64,000 nt of DNA from Candidatus Methylophosphatis haderslevensis (GCA_016711925.1 JADJSA010000002.1:434001-498000), one strand, 5' to 3'; positions 53,899 through 63,420 are shown, counted from the first letter of the stretch. The notes: generated by a model from the letters alone, not told the origin. Program-made: numbers and translations.

Positions 53899-54776
53899 GC
53901 GTCGAGATTGCGTGGGGCCGGCCGTTGCCGGCGCCGGCCAAGATCAACCTGTTCCTGCACGTGGTCGGAAGGCGGGCTGACGGCTATCACCTGCTGCAGA
54001 CGGCATTCCGCTTCGTCGACCGCTGCGACGAGATTCGATTGCTGCCCCGGAACGACGGACAAGTGGTGCGCACTGGCGAGGTTCCCGGCGTGCCCCCCGA
54101 ACAGGATCTGTGCGTCAAGGCGGCGCGGTGCTTGCAGCGAGCGTGCGTCGCGGCCAACGGTGTGACGATCGAACTGACCAAACGGCTACCGATCGGTGGC
54201 GGCCTGGGAGGAGGCAGTTCCGACGCGGCGACCGTGCTGTTGGCCCTCAACCGGCTGTGGGCGCTCAATCTATCGCGCGAACATTTGCAGGGGCTGGCGT
54301 TGACGCTTGGCGCCGATGTGCCGGTATTCATTTTCGGCCGCGCGGCGTTTGCCGAGGGGGTCGGCGAGCGGCTGCAGCCGCTACCGGTGGACCCCGCTTG
54401 GTACGTCGTCATCGAACCGGGATGCAGCGTGCCGACAGCTACGATTTTCGGCTCGACGGATTTGACACGAAATACGAATCCCCGCAAAATAGCGGACTTT
54501 TCATCGGGTTGGCAGACGTTTGTTGCGTTGCGCAATGATCTTCAGCCGGTCGCACGAGCCGCATACCCGGCCGTGGCGCAAGCGGTCGACTGGCTCGCTG
54601 CGCAACCGGGAATCCGGTTTGCGCGAATGAGCGGCTCGGGCGCATGCGTTTTTGCCGAATGCGAATCGCAGGAGTCGGCACTGCACATCGCCGCGGCAGT
54701 TCCGGCGGGATGGACGGGGTGGGCTGCGCGGGGGCTCGACGAACATCCGCTGTACGCGGACATCAGTCCAAGATGA
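53895..54776 (+). CDS. ispE: IspE, 4-diphosphocytidyl-2-C-methyl-D-erythritol kinase
   Basis: A 293-residue GHMP kinase of the MEP isoprenoid pathway. The substrate motif is PAPAKINLFLHVVGRRADGYH, the ATP loop is PIGGGLGGGSSDAATVLLAL and the C-terminal motif is RMSGSGACVFA. It starts at GTG 53895, overlapping the lolB stop, which gives MSVEIAWGRPLPAPAK. The frame is open far upstream inside lolB, but that part is not IspE. It is followed by tRNA-Gln. Confidence 0.96.
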   Translation: MSVEIAWGRPLPAPAKINLFLHVVGRRADGYHLLQTAFRFVDRCDEIRLLPRNDGQVVRTGEVPGVPPEQDLCVKAARCLQRACVAANGVTIELTKRLPIGGGLGGGSSDAATVLLALNRLWALNLSREHLQGLALTLGADVPVFIFGRAAFAEGVGERLQPLPVDPAWYVVIEPGCSVPTATIFGSTDLTRNTNPRKIADFSSGWQTFVALRNDLQPVARAAYPAVAQAVDWLAAQPGIRFARMSGSGACVFAECESQESALHIAAAVPAGWTGWAARGLDEHPLYADISPR

Positions 54777-54790
54777 AAGAGCAGGTTTCT

Positions 54791-54867
54791 TGGGGAGTCG
54801 CCAAGCTGGTTAAGGCACCGGATTTTGATTCCGGCATGCGAAGGTTCGAATCCTTCCTCCCCAGCCA
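54791..54867 (+). tRNA. tRNA-Gln (anticodon TTG)
   Basis: A 77-nt cloverleaf including encoded CCA. The acceptor stem is TGGGGAG / CTCCCCA with G discriminator, and the anticodon stem CCGGA / TCCGG surrounds the loop TTTTGAT with anticodon TTG. The T arm contains GGTTCGAATCC. It lies between ispE and prs, a conserved position in betaproteobacteria. Confidence 0.98.
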
Positions 54868-54980
54868 GATGTGCAGGTAGCGGGCAGGCGGTCAGCCTGC
54901 CCGAATTGTTTCTGCGATTGCGCGCCGATGGCGCGAAACCGGCGGCCAGGGCCGGAACAGACAGGCGATCCGAGGCGATC

Positions 54981-55931
54981 ATGGCGTACGAAACATTGAT
55001 GGTCTTCACCGGCAACGCGAACCCCAAACTCGCAGCCGATGTCGTCCGCCGCCTGAACATGCCGCTCGGGCGGGCAACCGTCGGAAGGTTCTCCGATGGC
55101 GAAGTGAACCTCGAGATCCTCGAGAACGTGCGCGGCAAGGATTGCTTCGTGCTGCAATCGACTTGCGCGCCGACCAACGACAATCTGATGGAATTGCTGA
55201 TCATGGTCGATGCATTGAAGCGTGCATCGGCCGGACGCATCACGGCGGCCATTCCCTATTTCGGCTACGGGCGGCAGGATCGGCGTCCGCGCTCGGCGCG
55301 CGTCGGCATCACCGCCAAGGTTGTAGCCAACATGTTGCAGACCGCGGGTGTGCAGCGGCTGCTTACCGTCGATCTGCATGCCGACCAGATTCAGGGCTTT
55401 TTCGACATTGCGGTCGACAACATTTACGCCGCGCCCATCCTGCTCGGCGATATCTGGAAACAGCGCTACGAGGATTTGCTGGTGGTGTCGCCCGATGTCG
55501 GCGGCGTGGTTCGTGCGCGGGCATTGGCCAAACGCCTAGAATCTGACCTGGCGATCATCGACAAGCGCCGCCCGAAGGCGAATCTGTCGGAAGTGATGAA
55601 TATCATCGGCGAAGTCGGCGACCGGACATGCGTCATCATGGACGACATGGTCGACACCGCCGGCACGCTTTGCAAGGCGGCGCACGCGCTCAAGGAAAAC
55701 GGCGCGCGGCGGGTGCTCGCCTACTGCACGCATGCGGTGCTGTCGGGCAACGCCATCCAGCGCATCAGCGAATCGGATCTGGACGAGTTGGTGGTTACCG
55801 ACACGATTCCGTTGCGCGACGACGCGCGTGCCTGTTCGCGTATCCGCCAGATCACGATCGCGGAACTGCTCGCCGAGACCATGCTGCGCATCAGCAATGA
55901 CGAGTCAGTCAGTTCGTTGTTCATGGAATAG
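54981..55931 (+). CDS. prs: Prs, ribose-phosphate pyrophosphokinase
   Basis: A 316-residue enzyme making PRPP from ribose-5-phosphate and ATP for nucleotide, His and Trp synthesis. It shows the regulatory flexible loop (YFGYGRQDRRPRSARVGITA), the catalytic His motif DLHADQIQGFFD and the PRPP signature VIMDDMVDTAGTLCKAA. The start at 54981 (MAYETLMVFTGNANPKLA) is canonical; the frame extends back through the tRNA and is rejected there. Full length. Confidence 0.98.
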   Translation: MAYETLMVFTGNANPKLAADVVRRLNMPLGRATVGRFSDGEVNLEILENVRGKDCFVLQSTCAPTNDNLMELLIMVDALKRASAGRITAAIPYFGYGRQDRRPRSARVGITAKVVANMLQTAGVQRLLTVDLHADQIQGFFDIAVDNIYAAPILLGDIWKQRYEDLLVVSPDVGGVVRARALAKRLESDLAIIDKRRPKANLSEVMNIIGEVGDRTCVIMDDMVDTAGTLCKAAHALKENGARRVLAYCTHAVLSGNAIQRISESDLDELVVTDTIPLRDDARACSRIRQITIAELLAETMLRISNDESVSSLFME

Positions 55932-55941
55932 GGATTTCACC

Positions 55942-55965
55942 CTGCCGCCTGGTCGCGGGCGGCAG
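55942..55965 (+). promoter_or_regulatory. hairpin between prs and rplY
   Basis: CTGCCGCC and GGCGGCAG form an 8-bp stem with an 8-base loop in the 65-bp gap. No U-run follows. Could be partial attenuation or mRNA processing before rplY. Confidence 0.35.
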
Positions 55966-55996
55966 ATACCTTCGTTGTATATTTTGGAGTCATTCA

Positions 55997-56635
55997 ATGT
56001 CTATCGTTCTCAAAGCAGCCAAACGCGCTGAGCAGGGCACCGGAGCGAGCCGCCGCCTGCGTCGCACTGGCCGGGTTCCCGGCATCCTCTATGGTGGTGG
56101 CCGTGAAGCCGAACAGATCACCGTCGACCACAACGAGGTCTATCACCTGCTCAAGCAGGAATCGTTTCACGCCTCGGTGTTGACGATGGACATCGATGGC
56201 GCCGCGCAGGCGGCGATTCTCCGCGATGTCCAGGTTCACCCCTACAAGATCCAGGTGCTGCACCTCGACTTCCAGCGCGTCGATGCCGCGCAGAAAATCC
56301 ACGTCAAAGTGCCGTTGCACTTCAAGAACGCCGAACTTTCACCGGGCGTCAAGCTGCAGGGCGGCATTGCATCGCACGTTTTGAACGAACTCGACGTGAC
56401 CTGCCTGCCGGGCGACCTGCCGGAGTTCATCGAAGTCGATCTGGCGCATCTGACGTCCGGCCATTCGATGCATGTGTCCGAGATCCCGATGCCCAAGGGC
56501 GTCGAACCGGTGCTGCACAAGGGCGAAGATCCGGTGATTGCATCGATCACGATGCCGCGCGGACCCAAGGCCGACGAGCAGGCTGCCGACGAAGCGGCGC
56601 CAGCCGCCGCTTCGCCCGAACCGGCCAAGAAATAA
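55997..56635 (+). CDS. rplY: 50S ribosomal protein L25/general stress protein Ctc
   Basis: A 212-residue L25 of the long TL5/CTC type. The N-terminal 5S-rRNA-binding domain covers about 1-92 (TGASRRLRRTGRVPGILYGG; VLHLDFQRVDAAQKIHVKVP). The C-terminal CTC domain extends to about 190 (LNELDVTCLPGDLPEFIEVD), followed by an Ala/Glu-rich tail. TTTGGAG precedes the ATG. It lies between prs and pth in the conserved order. Confidence 0.97.
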   Translation: MSIVLKAAKRAEQGTGASRRLRRTGRVPGILYGGGREAEQITVDHNEVYHLLKQESFHASVLTMDIDGAAQAAILRDVQVHPYKIQVLHLDFQRVDAAQKIHVKVPLHFKNAELSPGVKLQGGIASHVLNELDVTCLPGDLPEFIEVDLAHLTSGHSMHVSEIPMPKGVEPVLHKGEDPVIASITMPRGPKADEQAADEAAPAAASPEPAKK

Positions 56636-56665
56636 TGCAGCGCGCGGTGCGTGCTGATTGAAACC

Positions 56666-57280
56666 ATGCATCTCGCACCGCGATTGGTGGTCGGCCTCGG
56701 AAATCCCGGCGCCGACTACCGCGAAACCCGGCACAACGCCGGGTTTTGGTTTTGTGAAGTCCTGGCGGCGAAACATGGGGTCGGCCTGAATCGCGAATCA
56801 CGGTATCACGGTCAGGTCGGGCATTCGCGCGCCGATTCGCTAACCATACTGTTGCCGCAAACATTCATGAACCGTTCGGGGCAGGCTGTCGGCGCAATGG
56901 CGCGGTTCTACCGCATCGCGCCGGCCGAAATCCTGGTGGTGCACGACGAATTGGACATTCCGCCCGGCGAACTGCGGGTCAAGTTCGGTGGCGGCCTCGG
57001 TGGTCACAACGGCTTGAAGGACATCACCGCCCACCTCGGCACACAGGATTTTTGGCGGCTGCGCATCGGTATCGGCCACCCGGGCGACCGCAACGAAGTC
57101 GTCAACTTCGTGCTCAAACCACCTGGGCGTGACGAGCGCGACTTGATCGACGCTGCGCTCGACCGCGCAATCGCCGCATGGCCGGTGATCGCGCGCGGCG
57201 AATGGAACTCGGCGATGCAGAAACTCAACGGCAAGCCGGCGAAATCCGCCGGCTTGGACACCCAGGAAGGCAAGTCATGA
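56666..57280 (+). CDS. pth: Pth, peptidyl-tRNA hydrolase
   Basis: A 204-residue enzyme that frees tRNA from dropped-off peptidyl-tRNA. It shows VVGLGNPGADYRETRHNAGF with the catalytic His, LPQTFMNRSGQAV, VVHDELDIPPGELRVKFGGG and GGHNGLKDI. The start MHLAPRLVVGLGNPG at 56666 is preferred over GTG 56651. Its stop overlaps the ychF start as ATGA (57277-57280). It has a 20-residue C-terminal tail beyond the usual fold. Confidence 0.97.
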   Translation: MHLAPRLVVGLGNPGADYRETRHNAGFWFCEVLAAKHGVGLNRESRYHGQVGHSRADSLTILLPQTFMNRSGQAVGAMARFYRIAPAEILVVHDELDIPPGELRVKFGGGLGGHNGLKDITAHLGTQDFWRLRIGIGHPGDRNEVVNFVLKPPGRDERDLIDAALDRAIAAWPVIARGEWNSAMQKLNGKPAKSAGLDTQEGKS

Positions 57281-58368
57281 GTCTCCAATGCGGTATCGTC
57301 GGCCTGCCGAATGTCGGCAAATCCACCCTGTTCAATGCGCTGACCAAGGCTGGAATCGCAGCGGAGAATTATCCGTTTTGCACTATCGAGCCCAACGTCG
57401 GCATCGTCGAGGTGCCCGACCCGCGCCTGGCGGAACTGGCGAAGATCGTCAAACCGCAGAAAATCCAGCCGGCGATCGTGGAATTCGTCGACATTGCCGG
57501 ACTGGTCGCGGGCGCATCGAAGGGGGAAGGTCTGGGCAATCAGTTTCTCGCCAACATTCGCGAAACCGATGCCATCATCAACGTCGTCCGCTGTTTCGAC
57601 GACCCGAACGTGGTTCACGTCAATGGGCAGGTCGATCCGATTGCCGACATCGAGACCATCATCACCGAACTGGCCCTGGCAGACCTTGCGGTGGCCGAGC
57701 GCACGCTCAATCGCGACAGCAAGAAGGCCCGGGCCGGCGACAAGGAAGCCCAAAGACTGGTCGCCGTGCTCGAGCGCCTGCTACCCCATTTGAACCAGGG
57801 CAGGCCAGCGCGAACGCTGGATCTTTCGGCAGGCGACAAGCTGCTGCTCAAACCGCTGTGCCTGCTTACGGTGAAACCGGCGATGTATGTCGCCAACGTG
57901 CTCGAGGACGGCTTCCAAAACAACCCCCACGTCGCGCGGCTGCAAGCCCATGCCGACGCGGAAGGCGCGCCGGTGATCGTACTGTGCGCCAAGATCGAAT
58001 CCGAACTGGCCGATCTCGACGAGGCCGACAAACAGGCATTTCTCGCCGATCTCGGGCTCGACGAGCCGGGGCTCGATCGGTTGATTCGTGCCGGCTACAA
58101 GTTGCTCGGCTTGCAGACCTACTTTACGGCCGGGGTCAAGGAAGTTCGGGCCTGGACCATCCATGTCGGCGATACCGCGCCACAAGCTGCCGGCGTGATT
58201 CATACGGATTTCGAACGCGGTTTCATCCGCGCACAAACCATTTCCCACCCCGACTTCCTCGCGCACGGCGGCGAACAGGGCGCAAAGGAAGCCGGCAAGA
58301 TGCGCGCAGAGGGCAAGGAATACGTCGTCAAGGACGGCGATGTGCTGAACTTCCTGTTCAACGTCTGA
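57277..58368 (+). CDS. ychF: YchF/OLA1-type redox-regulated ATPase
   Basis: A 363-residue Obg-family ATPase. G1 is GLPNVGKSTLFNALTKAG, G3 is DIAGLVAGASKGEGLGNQFL, and the G4 position NXXE in place of NKXD explains its ATP preference. The C-terminal TGS domain ends in GDVLNFLFNV. It binds the ribosome and acts in stress regulation. AGGAAGG precedes the ATG. It is translationally coupled to pth. Confidence 0.97.
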   Translation: MSLQCGIVGLPNVGKSTLFNALTKAGIAAENYPFCTIEPNVGIVEVPDPRLAELAKIVKPQKIQPAIVEFVDIAGLVAGASKGEGLGNQFLANIRETDAIINVVRCFDDPNVVHVNGQVDPIADIETIITELALADLAVAERTLNRDSKKARAGDKEAQRLVAVLERLLPHLNQGRPARTLDLSAGDKLLLKPLCLLTVKPAMYVANVLEDGFQNNPHVARLQAHADAEGAPVIVLCAKIESELADLDEADKQAFLADLGLDEPGLDRLIRAGYKLLGLQTYFTAGVKEVRAWTIHVGDTAPQAAGVIHTDFERGFIRAQTISHPDFLAHGGEQGAKEAGKMRAEGKEYVVKDGDVLNFLFNV

Positions 58369-58385
58369 TCGTCGCGGCAACCGCA

Positions 58386-58757
58386 ATGGCGCGCCGGCTT
58401 TCGTGGATACCGATCGCAATGCTGCTGATGATTGCGCTTGCCGCCGCCTTGTTCGCCCGACACTGGATGATCGAGCCGGCCGACATCGGCCATCTGTGCG
58501 ATTCCGGACAGGGTCCATGGTGGTGCGGGTTGCGGCTGGCCATCATCATGAGCTTCGCGCGCGGCTGGCTGGGCTGGTTCGTGCTCGGCGCCGGTGTTGC
58601 CGCAACCGTGTTGCGCTGGCGCTGGCTGGCCGCCACTGCCGCGGTGGCGGGAGTGGCGGGGCTGGTTCTCTACCAGTTCGTTTTATCCGCCACCGGTCTG
58701 TTGCTCGGCCTATTGGTACTTGTGCGCCCGGCGCAGCGCAGCGCCTTTCCACGGTAA
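58386..58757 (+). CDS. small membrane protein after ychF
   Basis: A 123-residue hydrophobic protein (MARRLSWIPIAMLLMIALAA) with about three or four membrane helices and two cysteines in a periplasmic-looking loop (HLCDSGQGPWWCGLRL). It starts 17 bases after ychF and is probably its operon tail. The last 48 bases overlap the convergent GH17 gene. No family is recognised. Hydropathy and the Cys pair argue that it is real. Confidence 0.65.
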   Translation: MARRLSWIPIAMLLMIALAAALFARHWMIEPADIGHLCDSGQGPWWCGLRLAIIMSFARGWLGWFVLGAGVAATVLRWRWLAATAAVAGVAGLVLYQFVLSATGLLLGLLVLVRPAQRSAFPR

Positions 58758-60332
58758 TCCCAGCGAAAGAGCCAGCATTGCGCACAGCGCAACCCAGACG
58801 AGCGCATGCAGGTTGGCCAAGCCTTCGATCGCGACGATTGCCGGAAGGCTCGCCAATATCACGGCTGCCAGCAGCCATTCCTCCCGCGCATCATCCGCGG
58901 CCGCGCCCCGCGGCCCGACGATTGCCAGCAGGGCAAACCCGCTTGCCGGCGCAACCAGCCATTCGATCGGAAAGTCGCGATAGCGCGAATCGAAAACCAG
59001 CAGCAAGTTGGTCGCGGCAGTGCCGAACAGCAGGACGATCCGAGTCACTGACAGCAGCCCTTGCGCGGCGGGATCGTTCCTGACCCGGACGACCGCCGAA
59101 ACCTGCCGCGCCGGGCCGACATTGAGCCAATGCGCCAAAGACCACCCCAGCAGCCAGCAGGCGGCCAAGGAAATCCCCGAGAAGCAGGCGCCAACACCGT
59201 ACTCGAACGGCGTGCGGGCGGTAAGCCAGACCGTGCGCGCCTGCACGGCAAGCGCAACGCCCGCCGCCATGCCGGTCAATCCCAGCCCAAGGCAGGCTGG
59301 CAAGGTCGGTCGCTGCTTGCACGCGACGCAGGTCAGCAAGAACAGCAGGCCGACCAAGGCTCCGCAGCCCAGGCCCCAGATCCAGCGCGGTTCTTCGACC
59401 ACCGGGCCATGGAGCGGGAACTTGGCGCTGCCGTCGCTGGCAAAAATGCCCCAGTAGCCACCGACCGCGCCTTCGAGTTGCCGCTTCCACGGCTGGTCGA
59501 ACGCTTCGACCACGTTGTAGCGGATCCTGCGTTGCTCCGCCGCCGCGACCACGCCGCGGACGAAGCGGGCTGCGTTCGCGCGCGACGGCAGCGCCCCGTG
59601 GCGGTCGCGCCCGACGCTCGGCCATCCGGTTTCGCCGATGACGACGTCTTGGCCGGGAAAGCGGGCCTTCACCTTGTCGTAGATCGATAGCACATGGTCG
59701 ACCGCATGGTCGATCGGCACCGGATCGTCTTCCCAGAACGGCAGAATGTGCACGGTGACAAAACTGGCCGCTTCCGCAAGTCGGGCATGGCGCAACCAGA
59801 ACTCCCAGACGTCGGCGTAAGTCACCGGTTGTGGCACCTCGGCGCGAACGCGGGAGATGTACGCGGCAAGCGCCGCTTCCGGCTGCTCGCCGCGCAACAG
59901 CACTTCATTGCCGACGACGACCGCACTTACGGTGTCGGGGTACGCCCGCGCGGTGGCGATTCCGAGCGCGATTTCCTTCTCGTTGAGAAGCTTGTTGCGG
60001 CCGATCCAGATTCCCAGCAGAACCTGCATGCCCAGCCGCTGGGCGACGCGCGGCACGGCGTCCATGCCCTGCCCGACCGAATAACTGCGAACGCAACTGG
60101 TGTGGCTGGCAATAAAGCGCAGGTCGGCCTCGATGCGTGCTTCCGACACGATCTGGGCCGGGTCGAAAGGGGTTTCTCCAGGCAGGCGGTACGCCGCATA
60201 GGAGAGGCAGGCGATGCGGGATACCGGCGGATCGGCGACCGTGCCGGGCTGCCCCTGCCGCCAGACCCAGAGCATTGCCGACCCCGCCGCCAGCAACAGC
60301 AGGCCAAGCACCAGTCGCCGGGCGGCAGTCAT
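58710..60332 (-). CDS. GH17-family membrane-bound beta-1,3-glucan hydrolase/transglycosylase
   Basis: A 540-residue protein with an N-terminal membrane anchor (LVLGLLLLAAGSAMLWVW) and a GH17 catalytic domain at about 38-315. The general acid Glu143 is in VVVGNEVLLRGE and the nucleophile Glu234 in VVIGETGWPS. About seven or eight C-terminal membrane helices follow (about 330-520). GH17 domains of this bacterial type are known to act as beta-1,3-glucan transglycosylases. It is divergent from the GH17-GT2 gene, so the pair probably serves one glucan. The 3' end overlaps the small ychF-linked gene. Confidence 0.88.
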   Translation of the reverse strand: MTAARRLVLGLLLLAAGSAMLWVWRQGQPGTVADPPVSRIACLSYAAYRLPGETPFDPAQIVSEARIEADLRFIASHTSCVRSYSVGQGMDAVPRVAQRLGMQVLLGIWIGRNKLLNEKEIALGIATARAYPDTVSAVVVGNEVLLRGEQPEAALAAYISRVRAEVPQPVTYADVWEFWLRHARLAEAASFVTVHILPFWEDDPVPIDHAVDHVLSIYDKVKARFPGQDVVIGETGWPSVGRDRHGALPSRANAARFVRGVVAAAEQRRIRYNVVEAFDQPWKRQLEGAVGGYWGIFASDGSAKFPLHGPVVEEPRWIWGLGCGALVGLLFLLTCVACKQRPTLPACLGLGLTGMAAGVALAVQARTVWLTARTPFEYGVGACFSGISLAACWLLGWSLAHWLNVGPARQVSAVVRVRNDPAAQGLLSVTRIVLLFGTAATNLLLVFDSRYRDFPIEWLVAPASGFALLAIVGPRGAAADDAREEWLLAAVILASLPAIVAIEGLANLHALVWVALCAMLALSLGLPWKGAALRRAHKYQ

Positions 60333-60641
60333 GGAATCGCGCGTGCGCGAGCTAACAGGGTGAGTCGGGTCATCCGGTATCGGTCAAATGTAACGAAATA
60401 TGCGCCGGCCGGTATGCCGGAACGGCGCGAAGCGCGTTAGTGGCCTGAGTCAATGCCGCAACGGAGCGTGATTTTCCCGATTGCACAAAGGCTTGGCAAT
60501 CGAAATTGAAATTCTTTCAAAGATTTGCCGTAAACATCGCGTCGGCGTGCGGAGACATCTGGCAATCGGGATGCTGCAGTGCCATACTCCGCCGTCCCGA
60601 GCCAGATGGCCCCAGGCAATGTCGGATAACGAATTGAGAAA
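60333..60641. other. intergenic region between the divergent GH17 genes
   Basis: About 310 bases, AT-richer than the flanks. It must hold both divergent promoters. It contains the palindrome listed at 60506-60520. No further gene is seen. Confidence 0.5.
60506..60520. promoter_or_regulatory. AT-rich palindrome in the divergent GH17 promoter region
   Basis: TTGAAA-TTC-TTTCAA, a perfect 6-3-6 inverted repeat, stands out in the GC-rich setting and lies midway between the two divergent genes. It is a candidate operator controlling both; the TTGAAA could also serve as a -35 element. Confidence 0.45.
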
Positions 60642-63386
60642 ATGGAGTTTTCTTCAGTGAGTACTGCAACGGAACCGCTGCGCGAAGGCATTTCATTGCC
60701 GGTCGAAAAGCCGGCTACCGGTGATCGATTCAGATTCGGTGTCGCGGCGATCGTGATCGCGCTGGCCGTCGCGATCCTCAATTTCGTCGGCTGGCAGTGG
60801 TTCAATCCTGCGGTCGACTTCGTCGATTGGGAAGAATCGGGCGTTCAGGGCTTTGCCTATTCGGGGTTTCAGCGCCACCAGGATCCACGCGACGGCAACT
60901 ATCCGACCGAGGCCGATTTCCGCAACGACCTGCAGTTACTCGCCGAGCACACGCAGCACATCCGCACCTACGCGTCGGCGCCCAACGAGAGCCTGCCGCG
61001 ACTCGCTTCGGAATACGGCCTGAAAGTCACCGCGGGGGCCTGGCTTTCGACCGACGCGGCTGCCAACGACAAGGAAATGGCCGCGCTGGTTCGTTCGGTG
61101 CGCGGAACCGGCAATGTCCAGGCGGTGATCGTCGGCAACGAGTCGCTGCTTCGCGGCGACCTCACGGTGGCCGAGTTGTCCGCCTATCTCAAGCGCGTGC
61201 GCGGCAAGCTCGGTGTGCCGGTGACCACTGCCGAGCCATGGCACGTCTGGCTCAAGCATCCCGAACTGGCGCGCCAGGTCGACTACATCACCGTACACCT
61301 GCTGCCCTACTGGGAAGGCATTGCGGTCGAAAATGCGGTCGACCACGTGTTCCGCCGTTACGACGAACTGCGCCGGGCATTTCCCAGCAAACGCATTGTG
61401 ATCGGCGAAGTCGGCTGGCCTTCGAACGGCGATCGCATCGGCGATGCCGAGGCGTCGAAGGAAAACCAAGCCCGGTTCATGCGCGAATTCCTCGACCGCA
61501 CGCTCGAACGGCCGGTGCGCTACTACCTGATGGAAGCGTTCGATCAGCCCTGGAAGATCACCGAGGAAGGTCGCGCCGGCGGTTACTGGGGCATGTTCGA
61601 CGCTTACCGCGAAATGAAGTACCCGCTCGAGGGACCGATGGTCGCCGACAGCCATTGGCAGAACAAGGCGCTACTGGCTTCAGCCCTCGCGCTCTTGCCG
61701 ATGTTCGTCTTCGCCGGCGCCTTCCGTCGGCTGCGCGTCGCCGAGCGGGTGGTTTTCTGCGTGCTGATCCAAGTCTGCGTGACATTGTTTGTCTGGCTGG
61801 CTGCGCTCCCCTTCGAGTTCTACCTCGGTCCGGTCGACTGGGTCATGTATGCGCTGCTGATGCCGGCGCTGCTGTTCATGATGGCGACCGTCCTGGTCGG
61901 CGGCTTCGAGCTGGTCGAAGTGATGTGGGCACGCAACTGGCTGCGCCGATTCACACCCCTGGCACCGCGCAATGAGCCGGCCAACCAGCCGTTCGTGTCG
62001 ATCCATCTGCCCTGCTACAACGAACCGCCGGAGATGGTGAAGCTCACGCTCGACAGCCTGGCGAAGCTCCAATACCAGAACTTCGAGGTGCTGGTGATCG
62101 ACAACAACACCAAGGACGCGTCGGTGTGGCAGCCGGTGCAGGCTTATGTCGCGCACCTCGGGCCGAAATTCCGCTTCTTCCACCTCGACAACTGGCCCGG
62201 ATTCAAGGCCGGCGCGCTGAACTACGCGCTGACACAGACCGATCCGCGGACCGAAGTGGTGGGCGTGGTGGATGCCGATTACGTGGTCAGCCCGGACTGG
62301 CTGTCGCGGCTGGTCGGGCATTTCGATGCGCCCAGGGTTGCGGTCGTCCAGGCACCGCAAGCGCACCGCGATTTCAAGCACAACGCATTTCGCCGCATGT
62401 GCAACTGGGAGTTCGATGGCTTCTTCCGCATCGGCATGCATCACCGCAACGAGCGTGACGCGATCATCCAGCACGGCACCATGACGCTGGTACGCAAGAC
62501 CGCCCTCGTCGACAGCGGCAAGTGGTCGGAGTGGTGCATCTGCGAAGACGCCGAACTCGGCCTGCGTCTGATGAACGGCGGCTGGGAAACCCGCTACGTC
62601 GACGCCGTGCTCGGCGAGGGACTCACGCCGACTGACTTCGGCGCCTTCAAGTCGCAGCGCACGCGCTGGGCGTTCGGCGCCATGCAGATTCTCAAGCGGC
62701 GCTGGAACTGGCTTGCCGGTCGCGGCGCGCTCAGTCGCGGACAACGCTTCCACTTCCTTACCGGCTGGTTCGGCTGGTTCGCCGACGCGCTGCATCTGGT
62801 GTTCACGCTCGCCTCGCTGGTATGGACGGTCGGCATGGTAGTGAGCCCGGCCAACTTCAGCCTGCCGCTACCGGTCTATCTGGTGCCGGTGCTCGGTTTT
62901 CTGGCGGCAAAGGCGGTGTATGGCCCGCTGCTCTACATGAAGCAGGTGGACTGCAGTTGGCGCGACGTGTTCGGCGCCTCGCTCGCCAGTCTGTCGCTGT
63001 CGCATGCGATTGCGCGCGGCGTTCTGCAAGGCCTGTGGGCCAAGCGCGGCGTGTTCGTCCGGACCGCCAAGGGCGGGCGCGGCGACAGCCTGCTCGGCGC
63101 ACTGACCACGGCACGCGAAGAAGTGCTGCTGCTGGCCGCGCTGCTGATCGGCGCGGTGGTTTCCGTGGTGGTGATGACCGCGCCGCCGGCGATCAATGCC
63201 GCCGGCAACGTGCTCCCCGGTGGCGAAAGCAAGGTCGAGGCGATCATGTGGTCGGTGATCCTGCTGGCCCAGTCGATGCCCTATCTGGCTTCGCTGACGG
63301 TCGCCCTCGTGTCGGCACGATCGGCGTCCCGGCTGCGTCGTCCGGGCACGGCAAGCAATACGGTCGCAGCCGCCGGCACCGCCTGA
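60642..63386 (+). CDS. GH17-GT2 fusion, NdvB-like beta-glucan synthase
   Basis: A 914-residue membrane enzyme. There is one N-terminal helix (about 32-50). The GH17 domain (about 65-330) has acid Glu167 (VIVGNESLLRG) and nucleophile Glu256 (IVIGEVGWPSNG). Two or three helices follow. The GT2 synthase domain (about 450-690) carries VVDADYVVS (Asp544, Asp546), CEDAELGLRL and QRTRW at 672-676. C-terminal helices close the protein. The layout matches Pseudomonas and Bradyrhizobium NdvB, which make periplasmic (cyclic) beta-1,3-glucans from UDP-glucose. An in-frame GTG at 60657 has a better ribosome-binding site (GGAG) and may be the true start. Confidence 0.92.
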   Translation: MEFSSVSTATEPLREGISLPVEKPATGDRFRFGVAAIVIALAVAILNFVGWQWFNPAVDFVDWEESGVQGFAYSGFQRHQDPRDGNYPTEADFRNDLQLLAEHTQHIRTYASAPNESLPRLASEYGLKVTAGAWLSTDAAANDKEMAALVRSVRGTGNVQAVIVGNESLLRGDLTVAELSAYLKRVRGKLGVPVTTAEPWHVWLKHPELARQVDYITVHLLPYWEGIAVENAVDHVFRRYDELRRAFPSKRIVIGEVGWPSNGDRIGDAEASKENQARFMREFLDRTLERPVRYYLMEAFDQPWKITEEGRAGGYWGMFDAYREMKYPLEGPMVADSHWQNKALLASALALLPMFVFAGAFRRLRVAERVVFCVLIQVCVTLFVWLAALPFEFYLGPVDWVMYALLMPALLFMMATVLVGGFELVEVMWARNWLRRFTPLAPRNEPANQPFVSIHLPCYNEPPEMVKLTLDSLAKLQYQNFEVLVIDNNTKDASVWQPVQAYVAHLGPKFRFFHLDNWPGFKAGALNYALTQTDPRTEVVGVVDADYVVSPDWLSRLVGHFDAPRVAVVQAPQAHRDFKHNAFRRMCNWEFDGFFRIGMHHRNERDAIIQHGTMTLVRKTALVDSGKWSEWCICEDAELGLRLMNGGWETRYVDAVLGEGLTPTDFGAFKSQRTRWAFGAMQILKRRWNWLAGRGALSRGQRFHFLTGWFGWFADALHLVFTLASLVWTVGMVVSPANFSLPLPVYLVPVLGFLAAKAVYGPLLYMKQVDCSWRDVFGASLASLSLSHAIARGVLQGLWAKRGVFVRTAKGGRGDSLLGALTTAREEVLLLAALLIGAVVSVVVMTAPPAINAAGNVLPGGESKVEAIMWSVILLAQSMPYLASLTVALVSARSASRLRRPGTASNTVAAAGTA

Positions 63387-63394
63387 TGCGTCGC

Positions 63395-63420
63395 ACGCCG
63401 ACCCTCACAACGGTCGGCGT
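63395..63420. terminator. bidirectional hairpin between the GT2 gene and the diguanylate cyclase gene
   Basis: ACGCCGACC and GGTCGGCGT form a 9-bp perfect stem with an 8-base loop, directly between the two convergent stop codons. No long U-run. Confidence 0.55.
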
